Shown here piece after piece: positions 5,274 through 13,368 of a stretch of 16,418 nucleotides of DNA. Made by a program: the position numbers and the translations under genes. The notes beneath the pieces were generated by a model, which was given only the letters and a program-made list of their open reading frames with translations, was not told the DNA's origin and searched no databases. Source of the stretch: an archaeon UBA168 (GTDB lineage: Archaea; Thermoproteota; Thermoprotei_A; Marsarchaeales; UBA168); NCBI GenBank assembly GCA_002507085.1, contig DAYW01000045.1, positions 1-16,418 of the forward strand, in the 5' to 3' direction. Numbering within the stretch: position 1 is the first letter of the stretch; each line of letters starts with the position of its first letter.

Positions 5274-6092
5274 ATGAAGGCAGTCATAACAGCTGCGGGA
5301 AAGGGCAGCAGAATGAACCCCAGCACCAAGGCAATACCTAAGGGGTTATTGCCGCTTTTCTCAAACGCCGGAGGCAAGCTCTCAGCGGTTCCCATAATAA
5401 GGCTCATAATAGATCAGCTTCAATCCGCAGGGGTAGACGACCTCTGCATTGTAGTGGGCGAGAAGAAGGATCCGCTAATAACTTATCTTTTGAGCGAGGG
5501 ATTAAAAGTTACTTTCGTACAGCAGGATCCGCCAAGGGGCTTTGCAGATGCCGTGGCAAAGGCCAACGTGTTTGTTAAAGGCGATCCCTTCTTTGTTCAC
5601 GCGGATGACGGAATCCCATTCTCCTCTAAAAGAAATCTTCTCCAGCTTATGTGGCAAGAGTTAAGCAAGGGATTGGACGCTGTGTTGCTGGTAAGGGAAA
5701 GCGACCGCCCCAGCAGCGGAGGAGTAGTGCTAGGTAAGAAGACAGGTAGCCTCATAGAGGTCAACGACGCATTGGAAAAGGTCCCTAACCCTCCTTCCAA
5801 TTGGGTTCTGACAGCGGTATACGCTTTTTCGGGAAAAGCGATGGGCGTAATATCCTCCGTTAAGCCGGGCAGGACAGGTGAAGCAGAGCTAACCGACGCC
5901 ATATCGGCGCTCGCAAAGGAGGGAAGGGTGGTTGCGCTCGAGCTTGAGCCAGACGAGGTGTGGCTGAACGTCGGAAACCCCGAGTCTTATCACACGGCCC
6001 TAGAGCTCTCATACCTCATATCCAAGGGCTACGACGCGAAAGAGGCGATCGCTGCTGCGAGCTCGAGGCCGGCACAACTCCAACATACTTGA
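5274..6092 (+). CDS. Sugar-phosphate nucleotidyltransferase (GalU/RmlA-like)
   Basis: The 272-residue product is an NTP transferase of the Rossmann-like glycosyltransferase-A type. It should join an NTP and a sugar 1-phosphate to give an NDP-sugar plus pyrophosphate. Visible signs are the N-terminal AAGKGSRM (7-14) that binds the nucleotide, the PKGLLPL lysine motif (23-29), the HADD metal/substrate motif in the middle, and GEAELTDAI near the C-terminal third. The overall pattern is closest to UTP-glucose-1-phosphate uridylyltransferases and glucose-1-phosphate thymidylyltransferases, but base and sugar specificity are not certain. It has no C-terminal left-handed beta-helix, so it is a short single-domain form. 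It starts at a leaderless-type ATG. Its last 77 bp overlap the 3' end of the methyltransferase gene on the other strand. Confidence 0.88.
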   Translation: MKAVITAAGKGSRMNPSTKAIPKGLLPLFSNAGGKLSAVPIIRLIIDQLQSAGVDDLCIVVGEKKDPLITYLLSEGLKVTFVQQDPPRGFADAVAKANVFVKGDPFFVHADDGIPFSSKRNLLQLMWQELSKGLDAVLLVRESDRPSSGGVVLGKKTGSLIEVNDALEKVPNPPSNWVLTAVYAFSGKAMGVISSVKPGRTGEAELTDAISALAKEGRVVALELEPDEVWLNVGNPESYHTALELSYLISKGYDAKEAIAAASSRPAQLQHT

Positions 6093-6738
6093 ACACGGTC
6101 CCCAGGGCCATTTCCTTAAACTCAAGAGTCTCAAAGAACTCATCGAGTTGGCACCTCACCAACTCGTTTTCCGGATTATTCTGATAGATGGTTTTTAGGC
6201 CAGAGAACAACGGAAACTCCTTGCCCGTTGAGAGCAAAGCCAAAAGGGGGACCACGAACTCAAAGTACGCAAGGCACAAAGCGTACTTCACCCTCGATGA
6301 CGGCCTTCCTATGCTCACTATAAATATCCTTCCGCCGCTCTTGAGGGACTTCCTTAGATTACCAAGGGTGAGACCGTAATCGATAGATGCATGTAACGAA
6401 AAGCCCATCACCACATGGTCAAACACCCCTTTTCTGAAGGGAAGGCGTTCGAAAACACCCTGCACCCTGTCTCCGTTGCCCTGGGCCAACATGTTAAGAC
6501 TTGCATCGAGCATAACGGTATCAGCGCCAAAGCGCCTCAGCAAATCACTCATAGCCCCCTTTCCCGAACCTGCGTCGAGAATTAAGTCGCCGCGCTTTAG
6601 CGGAAGCTTGAACACCTCCATTCTCCACCGCCTGACCTGCCATAGACTTACGGCTTCGCTCCCCTTATCGTAGACGCGGGGGACCTGCTCGTATATCTGG
6701 CTTAGGTAAAACCAAAGATTGCCCAAGCCGCTCTTCAT
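6016..6738 (-). CDS. UbiE/COQ5-like SAM methyltransferase, probably for menaquinone-type quinone synthesis
   Basis: This 240-residue class I methyltransferase has SAM motif I LDAGSGKGAM (54-63), the acidic ribose-binding residue D78 in MLDAS, FDHVVMGFSLH (106-116) and SGGRIFIVSIGRP (134-146). The N-terminal VYDKGSEAVSLWQVRRWR and the later YFEFVVPLLALLSTG resemble the matching segments of UbiE/MenG, which methylates demethylmenaquinone. The start is the ATG at 6738, preceded by GAGGTG with 9 nt spacing; a TTG at 6780 would add 14 residues. The last residues are a Ser/Arg-rich tail encoded in the overlap with the nucleotidyltransferase gene. It lies just downstream of the Nuo operon, which uses a quinone, and this supports the assignment without proving it. 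Another small-molecule C-methyltransferase remains possible. Confidence 0.78.
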   Translation of the reverse strand: MKSGLGNLWFYLSQIYEQVPRVYDKGSEAVSLWQVRRWRMEVFKLPLKRGDLILDAGSGKGAMSDLLRRFGADTVMLDASLNMLAQGNGDRVQGVFERLPFRKGVFDHVVMGFSLHASIDYGLTLGNLRKSLKSGGRIFIVSIGRPSSRVKYALCLAYFEFVVPLLALLSTGKEFPLFSGLKTIYQNNPENELVRCQLDEFFETLEFKEMALGTVFKYVGVVPASSSQQRSPLSRRSPWI

Positions 6739-7123
6739 GTGCACAGAAGCACCTCGCGTTTCCTGCCGCCGCTTGGCCAAAAAGGCTTTCTTGCGATGCA
6801 GATAATGGCCTCTCTGAAGACAACACGTGGCCTCAAAAAACGTTAAGCGGATGATTCACGCCACCGTAGCAGAGCCGATAAGCAATGCCAACAGAAACAA
6901 CTGAATTGACCTTGGATTTAAAAATATGTGATTCATAAATCACTGTTGTTGAGCCTGTGCAGCTTCGCCCTTAATCGCAAAATCCGTAGTAAATGAAGTC
7001 AAGATATTGAAGAGAAATGCAGGATATCTGACAGTCGTGCCTTGCACTTGGCTGCGTAAATCCGGGTAAGCGCCTTAAGAACAAACAGCTTGCCTCAACA
7101 GCGGGATACCGACGAACTTGCTA
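6739..7123. other. 385-bp non-coding region between the methyltransferase gene and nuoN
   Basis: I see no credible gene. It contains the ribosome-binding site GAGGTG (6748-6753, minus strand) and a weak TATA-like run (about 6778-6786) for the methyltransferase. It also contains an orphan plus-strand TATA-like box with a downstream dyad at 6916-6943. No tRNA or box C/D signature was found. Confidence 0.5.
6916..6943 (+). promoter_or_regulatory. Orphan TATA box with 6-bp dyad
   Basis: ATTTAAAAAT (6916-6925) is a good TATA match and is followed by the perfect dyad GTGATT-CATA-AATCAC (6928-6943). The dyad would cover the region between TATA box and start site, where archaeal repressors often bind. 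No plus-strand gene follows before nuoN (minus strand), so the product, if any, would be a small RNA running antisense to the 3' end of the Nuo operon. Confidence 0.4.
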
Positions 7124-8509
7124 TCAAATGGAGAGCAAAAACGGCATTGCCAGGCCGAAAACCACAAGGAGCGCAGAGCAAATCAGCGGAATCGTAACCA
7201 CCATTGAGCTTATGCTTGGCGACCCGCTTCCATATGTGGTTCTTATGACCTTAGCGTAGTAGAACACCGATATCGCGCTGTTAGCAATTCCGAGAAGCGT
7301 AAACCATGGAATCCCCGCAATGTAGAAAGGCGATATGGACGGGCTTGCTGCTGACAGGAAGATGAAGAACTTGCCCCAGAATCCAAGCAAAGGAGGCATA
7401 CCTATCAAGTTGAGGAGTGTCACTGACATCGAAGCCGAAGATGCCTTAGCGGCGCTTCCCAACCCTTGGAACTTCGGCATGATTGCTCTGCCCTGACCTC
7501 TTACGCTTGATATGAACGAGAACACCGACGCCTTCGAAAGCGCATACGACGCGAAGTAAACCAGCAATCCAAGCAACGCAAAGTAGCCTGCTTGAGGTGC
7601 CTTATACAGCATGGATGCCGCAAAGGCCGAAAGGGCCATTGTCATATAGCCGACATGGGCTATGCTCGAGTAAGCCATCATCCTCTGCACATCCACTTGG
7701 GTTAAGGCCCCCAAGTTACCAACCAGCATCGCTGCTGCCGACATCATCATGAGCACTGCTAGCAATGAGAAGCCAAAGCGTGGTCCTACGGACGGCACGA
7801 CTTGCGCCAATAACCTAATGGCGAGAGCGAGCGCTCCAAGCTTCATCGTCGATGACAACATCGATATTGGGATTGGATCCGAGAAGCCGTACACGTCGGG
7901 CAGCCACATGTGAAACGGCGGAATGCCTGCCTTGAAGCCAAGAGCAACAAAAAAGAGAATCGCTCCAAGCGCTATGACCCTAGACCCAGCTGGCGCAAAG
8001 ATAACCATGTAGACGCCTATGAGAAGGAACTGGAAAGAAAGAGCACTCATAAACGCGTACTTTATGGAGCCACTTAGGGAGTCCTTGTCTCCGCTTAGCG
8101 AGACCATCGAGTAGCTGGCCAGGGAAACCAAGCCCCAGCTCGCCAATATCAATAGGGGGTTTGTAGTAGAGGCAAGCGCCGACGTGCCCGCTACACCGAG
8201 GATTACGGCAAAGGGAAATTGCCAGGAGCCTCCCCCCACCCTCTTCGAAAGCGGCAGCACAAGTGCCCCTACGAAAGCAGCGGCTATGGAAACGACGTAG
8301 GATAGCTCGTCCACGTGAAAGCCCGACACCGAGGTTAATGACACCATCGGTACCTTGAACGGATACCAGTTAGCCAACCATAAAACAACTGAAGTAGCTA
8401 GCGCAACCTCTCCAATAGCGACGCCAAGCTTTCCGCGGCTCTTAGGCAGCAGGGTTAGCGCCATTGCGAAAGCCCCCAGCACAATCAACGAGTACATCTC
8501 TGCTTGCAT
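7124..8509 (-). CDS. nuoN: Complex I antiporter-like membrane subunit NuoN
   Basis: The 461-residue protein is one of three antiporter-like subunits forming the proton-pumping arm. It has about 14 membrane helices. The channel lysines are visible: one in FKAGIPPFHMWLPDVYG, one in SSTMKLGALAL and one in MPPLLGFWGKFFIF. The order DVYG...DPIPIS at the broken helix is the NuoN version of the motif. The start is the ATG at 8509, four bases after GGTGAT, a strong archaeal ribosome-binding site that itself contains the TGA stop of nuoL; a GTG at 8518 lies inside that site and is less likely. It is the last gene of the operon, and no clear terminator follows. Confidence 0.93.
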   Translation of the reverse strand: MQAEMYSLIVLGAFAMALTLLPKSRGKLGVAIGEVALATSVVLWLANWYPFKVPMVSLTSVSGFHVDELSYVVSIAAAFVGALVLPLSKRVGGGSWQFPFAVILGVAGTSALASTTNPLLILASWGLVSLASYSMVSLSGDKDSLSGSIKYAFMSALSFQFLLIGVYMVIFAPAGSRVIALGAILFFVALGFKAGIPPFHMWLPDVYGFSDPIPISMLSSTMKLGALALAIRLLAQVVPSVGPRFGFSLLAVLMMMSAAAMLVGNLGALTQVDVQRMMAYSSIAHVGYMTMALSAFAASMLYKAPQAGYFALLGLLVYFASYALSKASVFSFISSVRGQGRAIMPKFQGLGSAAKASSASMSVTLLNLIGMPPLLGFWGKFFIFLSAASPSISPFYIAGIPWFTLLGIANSAISVFYYAKVIRTTYGSGSPSISSMVVTIPLICSALLVVFGLAMPFLLSI

Positions 8510-8514
8510 CTTTA

Positions 8515-10518
8515 TCACCCAATCAAGAGAAAAGCCACGTAAATCACCACCATAACCAGCAAACCGGCAAAGAGGGCGGTCAAGTACTTGGATATGACGC
8601 CCGTCTGGCTCTTCCTAAGCTTCACGCTGGCCAAGGAAAACGCGGACGGAAGCAAAGTGTGATAAAACCTGTCGAAGCCGCCGTGCTCCGCCACGTCAAG
8701 GCCATGAGAGACGGCCGCGAATCCGCCCACGATCACCCGATAGTAGGCCGAGTTTATGAACCACCTATCGTACAAGAAGGAGTGAAGCGCCGGCAAGGCG
8801 CCGGATTTCCCGATAGGCGAATATACTTGCCTTTTTTCGGAGTAAAGGTAGAGGGCTATTCCCAGCCCCAAGAAGGCCGCTACCAATGAGATAGCAAGCG
8901 AGACAAGGTTAAATGACGGTAGCGGCACCAGTTGCAGCTTGGCGTAGCTGTCGACTGTAATCGCCCTGTAAATCCACGTTGAAGCGCCAACTGGCAACGG
9001 CCATATCAACCCGAAAGCCAGCGTCACAATCCCAAGGATCACGTAAGGCACCAGCATCGCGTGCCCTGGCTCCTTGACTTCCCTTTCCGGTTTTCCTGAA
9101 AATATCAGCGTAAAGGCCCTGAATATGTAGAAAGCAGTCATAAAGGCCCCAGCCAGAGCCAGAACGTACAGATACCAAAGCCCCGATTGAAGCGTTAGAT
9201 CCAGTATCAAATCCTTGTCCCAAAAGCCCGAAAACGGAGGGATGCCAGCAAGAGAAAGGGACGCCAACGCAAAAGCGATTGTGGTCCACTTCATTCCACG
9301 CCACGCTCCCTTCATGTCGTTGATGTAGCGCGACGAAAACTCGTGTATAAGGGCGCCAGCTGCTAAGAACAACGCGGCCTTGAACAGCGCTTGGCTTATC
9401 ATGTGCGAGAAGGCCGCAAAGAAAGCCACAGATGGCTCAACGTAGGCCGCCAGCCCAATGGACAGAAACATGTACCCTAGCTGAGATGCGGTCGAGAAAG
9501 CCAGTATGAGCTTGAGCTCCCTGGACACCACGGCTTGCGATGCCATCATAAACGCCGTGAAAGCGCCTATGACCGCCACGTAAAGGAAGAAGGGAGACAC
9601 CGCGCCGAGCAGACCATCCTCGCTTGCTCCCGTTATTATCATGGGCATAAACCTCAGCATGAAGTAAACGCCAGCATTAACCATGGTTGCTGCATGTATA
9701 AGAGCGCTGACGCTGGTGGGGCCCGTCATGGCGGTTACAAGCCATTCATGGAACGGGAACTGGGCGCTCTTAGCAAAAGCCCCCATTGAGAACAGGACCA
9801 AGAACGGGATCAGCATTCCCTGCCTGTTCAGCGTTGAAATTATGGTGGGCATGCTTTGGGAAATCGCGTAGAGGCTAAACGTCCCAGAGGCGTTGTAAAG
9901 CATGCCAACGCCAATTATGAAGCCGATGTCGGCAAAGCTCGTAAACACTATGGCCCTTACGCCCGAGCTGCTTGGAGTGGACCAGTTAGGTACCCCAAGG
10001 GCATACCTTCCCTTGTCGCCAACCCACCTTTCTTCCTCATCCGTGTACCAGTGCCCGATTAAGGCATAAGATGACAAGGTGGTTCCCTCCCAGCCAACCA
10101 GCAGAAGCACAAGGTTGTTTGAGAGGACCAACAGCAGCATAGAGCCCACGAAGAAGTCGAAGAAGAACCAATACCTGTGCGTTCCCGGATCCCCTTCCAT
10201 GTACTCGTAACTGTAAACGGAGATCAAGAAGGAAATCCAGGAAACCACAAGCGCCATTACGGCCGACAGCCCATCACCCAGTATCCCAACCGTTACAGAG
10301 GTGCTGCCAAACCCGAACCAGGCAAGCGAGGTCGTGAACGGTTTAAAGCCCGTCGCAGATACCACGTAAACCAAGTAAGTTGAAAGAAGAGCCGGAACAG
10401 CTAGGAAAACGGCAGATACCAGAGAGGCAGAGCGCTTGTGCTTCAGCCCCAGCGGAAGCGCTATGACCGAGGCAACGAAGGGCACAAGCCAGATCGCGTT
10501 AAAGTACTCATAACTCAC
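8515..10518 (-). CDS. nuoL: Complex I antiporter-like membrane subunit NuoL
   Basis: The 667-residue protein is the distal pump subunit with the long lateral helix. Key residues are E144 in LVGWEGTTLSSY, K250 in AKSAQFPFHEWL and H275 in SALIHAATMV. The segment GPTSVSALIHAATMV is the NuoL signature; WLPDAM of bacteria is replaced by WLVTAM, as I recall for archaeal forms. The loop after E144 (about 157-187) is longer than in E. coli. The C-terminal part (about 480-667) extends beyond the antiporter core and ends in a hydrophobic helix. The start is GTG at 10518, five bases after GAGGTGAT, in which TGA is the stop of nuoM. Gene order is K-M-L-N rather than the bacterial K-L-M-N. Confidence 0.95.
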   Translation of the reverse strand: MSYEYFNAIWLVPFVASVIALPLGLKHKRSASLVSAVFLAVPALLSTYLVYVVSATGFKPFTTSLAWFGFGSTSVTVGILGDGLSAVMALVVSWISFLISVYSYEYMEGDPGTHRYWFFFDFFVGSMLLLVLSNNLVLLLVGWEGTTLSSYALIGHWYTDEEERWVGDKGRYALGVPNWSTPSSSGVRAIVFTSFADIGFIIGVGMLYNASGTFSLYAISQSMPTIISTLNRQGMLIPFLVLFSMGAFAKSAQFPFHEWLVTAMTGPTSVSALIHAATMVNAGVYFMLRFMPMIITGASEDGLLGAVSPFFLYVAVIGAFTAFMMASQAVVSRELKLILAFSTASQLGYMFLSIGLAAYVEPSVAFFAAFSHMISQALFKAALFLAAGALIHEFSSRYINDMKGAWRGMKWTTIAFALASLSLAGIPPFSGFWDKDLILDLTLQSGLWYLYVLALAGAFMTAFYIFRAFTLIFSGKPEREVKEPGHAMLVPYVILGIVTLAFGLIWPLPVGASTWIYRAITVDSYAKLQLVPLPSFNLVSLAISLVAAFLGLGIALYLYSEKRQVYSPIGKSGALPALHSFLYDRWFINSAYYRVIVGGFAAVSHGLDVAEHGGFDRFYHTLLPSAFSLASVKLRKSQTGVISKYLTALFAGLLVMVVIYVAFLLIG

Positions 10519-10524
10519 GCGTTA

Positions 10525-11985
10525 TCACCTCAGGTAAGCGTAAAGAGGAGTCAGCAGGGCGCCAGGGAAAACGAAGAACAGCAAGCCGAATATCGCTATG
10601 ATGACCATGGGTATTAAAAGCATGAGAGTGCCCTCCTTTGCTCCTTGGTTGTTCAAGGGGCCAAAGAAGACCTTTTTCATGGTCATGAAAGAATAGGCGG
10701 GGGTTATCCCCAAGCTCACCAGCGACAGCGCAAACACAAGCATGCCCCAGCTTCCTTTTGGCACAAACGCCGACGCAACCCCCATGAGTATGAAGAGCTT
10801 GCTGAAGAACCCGATCGAGGGCGGCAAGCCAGATATGTTCATAAAGCCCCAAAGCGACAGAGATGCGGTATAGGGCATCTTCTTAGCAAGCCCGCCCATC
10901 TTGTTCACATCTCTTAGCCCATCGTTCTCCGTTATCATGACCCCTGCTGATGAGAAAAGCACGGACTTTCCTATGGCATGGGCGTAAAATTGAAGGATGG
11001 CGCCAGCTATTCCCAATGGATTAAGAGAGGCAATGCCCAGCAGGACATAGCCCATTTGGGCTATGCTGGAGTACGCCAAGAGCCTCTTGAGGTCCCACTG
11101 ACGGAACACGAGCAGACCGCCGTAGAAGATGGTCGCCAGCGCAAATGCGATGATCACCCATTGAGCCCCAATGAGGTATGATGGAAATACCCCATAGACA
11201 ATTCTTACTATGGCGTAGCCAGCTATACCTATGAGGTTAGGCGATAAAAGCGCCGATATAGGGGTAGGGGCCTCCGCATGAGCGTAGGGAAGCCACGCAT
11301 GGACCCCAAACACAGCCATCTTTATAAAAAGCCCAATCATGAGCAACGCGACAACGATCACCGCGTAAGGAGCAAGCATTGAGACGTTCGCGGGAACCGG
11401 ATAGAAGTTAAAGGTGCGCAGCTCTATCCCGTAGATGAAGGCTCCCGTTAGGAACGTCAAAGCGCCCACATGCGTCCAAATGAAGTAGAGGCTGGATATC
11501 CTTCCCCTGTCGCCGTAACCGTAAAGCGCTATAAGCACAAAGGAAGGTATGAGAGCAAGCTCCAAGAACACGTAAAACATTATGAAGTTGTTAGCTTCAG
11601 CCATGCCTATCATGGATGCCGCAAAAAGTCCATAAAGCATGAAATAGGCTCCCCAATCTCCTCTTTTCTCCTCCTCAAACCGCTTGCTCATGTATGGAAC
11701 CGAGTAAACGGCTATAGCAGAGCTAACCACAGCTACGCCCAATACTATGGGCCAGTTCAGACCGTCCACGATCACCATGAAGGAGCCAAGCGCCGGTGCA
11801 GAGGCAAACTCATAGGCATATTCACCACCGGACAATATGACGTAGGCTGCAAATGAGGCAGGAACCGCAAGCGATAGGGCTGTGAGCGCTGCCAGCCACT
11901 TCGCTGCCAAGGCGCGTTGGAGCAGCGGATCCAGCAGGGCCACCACAAACGGAACTATTAACAAGTAAAGACCGATAGAACTCAT
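10525..11985 (-). CDS. nuoM: Complex I antiporter-like membrane subunit NuoM
   Basis: The 486-residue protein is a multi-pass pump subunit. E142 in YVFLELALIPSF and K222 in LFIKMAVFGVHAWLP match E144 and K234 of E. coli NuoM. AEAPTPISALL follows as the broken-helix region. Two other known channel residues differ from E. coli: the position of K265 is G253 (NLIGIAGY, same 31-residue spacing from the first lysine), and the position of E407 is K396 (GFFSKLF), as in NuoN/NuoL. The EAPTP motif supports NuoM over NuoN. The start ATG at 11985 overlaps the nuoK stop (ATGA), and GGAGG lies about 11 bp upstream. This call is by order and motifs; assignment among L/M/N paralogues is firm but not absolute. 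Confidence 0.9.
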   Translation of the reverse strand: MSSIGLYLLIVPFVVALLDPLLQRALAAKWLAALTALSLAVPASFAAYVILSGGEYAYEFASAPALGSFMVIVDGLNWPIVLGVAVVSSAIAVYSVPYMSKRFEEEKRGDWGAYFMLYGLFAASMIGMAEANNFIMFYVFLELALIPSFVLIALYGYGDRGRISSLYFIWTHVGALTFLTGAFIYGIELRTFNFYPVPANVSMLAPYAVIVVALLMIGLFIKMAVFGVHAWLPYAHAEAPTPISALLSPNLIGIAGYAIVRIVYGVFPSYLIGAQWVIIAFALATIFYGGLLVFRQWDLKRLLAYSSIAQMGYVLLGIASLNPLGIAGAILQFYAHAIGKSVLFSSAGVMITENDGLRDVNKMGGLAKKMPYTASLSLWGFMNISGLPPSIGFFSKLFILMGVASAFVPKGSWGMLVFALSLVSLGITPAYSFMTMKKVFFGPLNNQGAKEGTLMLLIPMVIIAIFGLLFFVFPGALLTPLYAYLR

Positions 11986-12302
11986 GACTCTTCAACCTCC
12001 TTTAGCTCTTCCTGATCCAACGTCTTCAAGTAACCTTCCTTAAACATCGCCATCATTATGCTCACCATCAGGGCAAGCTCCGATGAAGAAACCCCTATGG
12101 CGAAAACCGCCATGCTTGAGCCGGCAAGCGGGTTGCCCAGCACCCACCCCACGTATAGCAGGAGCAACAGAACCCCATTGAAGCTTACCTCGAGCGACAA
12201 CAGCATCCTTATGGGGTTCCTATGCCTCAAAAGACCAAACATCCCTATAACCATAACCGCGATCGAAGCAACAAAGACGAACGGATAAGGAGTCACTGTC
12301 AT
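11982..12302 (-). CDS. nuoK: Complex I membrane subunit NuoK
   Basis: This small 106-residue protein has three membrane helices. The two conserved membrane glutamates of the proton path are present, in LLSLEVSFNGVLL and in SSELALMVSIMMAMF, matching E36 and E72 of E. coli NuoK. Its length is near the usual 100. The ATG overlaps the stop of nuoJ (ATGA), and GGTGA lies just upstream inside nuoJ. NuoK links the quinone module to the antiporter chain through NuoJ and NuoN. Confidence 0.94.
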   Translation of the reverse strand: MTVTPYPFVFVASIAVMVIGMFGLLRHRNPIRMLLSLEVSFNGVLLLLLYVGWVLGNPLAGSSMAVFAIGVSSSELALMVSIMMAMFKEGYLKTLDQEELKEVEES

Positions 12303-12784
12303 TCTTTTTCACCTTTGAGAGAGACGGTAACCGACGTTATCAGGCCAAGGGCAAGCAACAAGAAAAGCACGTAAGTCGCTACGCCACCTTTGTTCAATAT
12401 TTCGGACGCCATAAGCGAGTAGCCGATCGCATGCGGCATTATATCGACCGCAGAGCCAAACACGTAAATGAAGAGAAGGCCCAGGGCGAGAACGGCCGCC
12501 GCGCCCGTTATGGGATAGGCATACGATATCCCGCTTTGCTTGGGCTCCCTAAGCATCGACACCGATATTATTAGGAATAAGACGCTTGCCCCCACGTAAA
12601 CTACCACCTGCACAAAAGCCACAAACGCGTAACCTAGCGCAAAGAAAAGCGCCGCGTTAGTAAGCCCAAGAAAGGCCAAGAAAAGGGCCGAGTATATCAT
12701 GGATTTATGCGATACAGCCAACGCCGCAAACGCAATCAACAACACCGTGGAGGCATACATGCCAATCTCCAATAGGATCCTCAT
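12299..12784 (-). CDS. nuoJ: Complex I membrane subunit NuoJ
   Basis: The 161-residue protein has about five membrane helices. The third-helix signature is clear: ALGYAFVAFVQVVVYVGAS, where the glycine/tyrosine region acts as a flexible joint in the proton path, followed by VLFLIISVSMLREP. Its length is typical of archaeal NuoJ. The ATG at 12784 overlaps the nuoI stop by four bases (ATGA), with GGTGAC six bases upstream. There is no sign of the fused or split forms seen in some archaea. Confidence 0.94.
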   Translation of the reverse strand: MRILLEIGMYASTVLLIAFAALAVSHKSMIYSALFLAFLGLTNAALFFALGYAFVAFVQVVVYVGASVLFLIISVSMLREPKQSGISYAYPITGAAAVLALGLLFIYVFGSAVDIMPHAIGYSLMASEILNKGGVATYVLFLLLALGLITSVTVSLKGEKE

Positions 12785-13362
12785 TCCTTGTCACCTTTTT
12801 CCTCATATCTTATGCCGTTCTTCTCGTCGAGCCTCGCAACGACCTTCCTTGAGTTCCGGGATGGGCTCTCAGGCAACTTGAGAAATCCCTCAAAAGTGGG
12901 CCTGTACTCCGATTCTTCGAAGTAAGATAGGTCGTGTATGTTTGATGGCTCAAAGGCCTCAGTTGGGCAAACGTCAACGCAGAAGTAGCAGAAAATGCAC
13001 ATACCCCAATCCACCAAAGGCCTCTTTTTCACTCTAGGGGCTGGACGAGGCGCCGGCTGCGCACCAGCCTGCTGACTACCCTGCGCACCAGCCTTTGGGG
13101 CAGGCGGCTGCGCAACCGGCAACTGCATCATGACAATTGCGTTCGAAGGGCAGACGATCTCGCATAGGCTGCAACCTATGCATTTTTCGTCAATGAGCCT
13201 AAAGAACCCCCTGTAGTTTTTCGGAAGCTCCATGGCCTCAGCTGGATAGTCTAGGGTCATGCGGTGAGGATCAACGAAGTACTTGAAGCCCGTTGCCAAC
13301 GCATCGATGTGGCCCTTTACCTCACCAAGTGCTGATTTCCTTGGCGTCTTTTGGTCGCTCAT
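12781..13362 (-). CDS. nuoI: Complex I 2x[4Fe-4S] ferredoxin-like subunit NuoI, with a long linker between clusters
   Basis: The 193-residue protein carries the two tetranuclear clusters (N6a/N6b) that pass electrons to NuoB. The cysteines are C61, C64, C67, C71 (CIGCSLCEIVCP) and C122, C125, C128, C132 (CIFCYFCVDVCP). Between them lies a Pro/Ala/Gln-rich linker, about residues 81-114, richer in these residues and longer than the roughly 30-residue spacing in bacterial NuoI. The linker DNA contains a duplicated 14-bp segment. The N-terminal FKYFVDPHRMTLDYP resembles the helix that packs on NuoH. The ATG at 13362 follows GGTGAT, whose TGA is the stop of nuoH. Confidence 0.95.
   Translation of the reverse strand: MSDQKTPRKSALGEVKGHIDALATGFKYFVDPHRMTLDYPAEAMELPKNYRGFFRLIDEKCIGCSLCEIVCPSNAIVMMQLPVAQPPAPKAGAQGSQQAGAQPAPRPAPRVKKRPLVDWGMCIFCYFCVDVCPTEAFEPSNIHDLSYFEESEYRPTFEGFLKLPESPSRNSRKVVARLDEKNGIRYEEKGDKE
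13057..13094. repeat. 14-bp direct repeat, 24-bp period, inside nuoI
   Basis: CTGCGCACCAGCCT occurs at 13057-13070 and 13081-13094. The 24-bp period equals eight codons, so the reading frame is kept and the encoded linker repeats A-G-A-Q. A weaker third copy (GGCTGCGCAACC) begins near 13107. Confidence 0.7.
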
Positions 13363-13368
13363 CGCTTA

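Noticed and set aside
6739..6780. TTG start at 6780 for the methyltransferase
   Set aside because: The ATG at 6738 has a GAGGTG site at good spacing; the extension is Arg/Gln-rich and unconserved in look.
8909..9304. 131-codon open frame on the minus strand within nuoL
   Set aside because: It is a frame-shifted shadow of nuoL, with no start signal and no recognisable motif.
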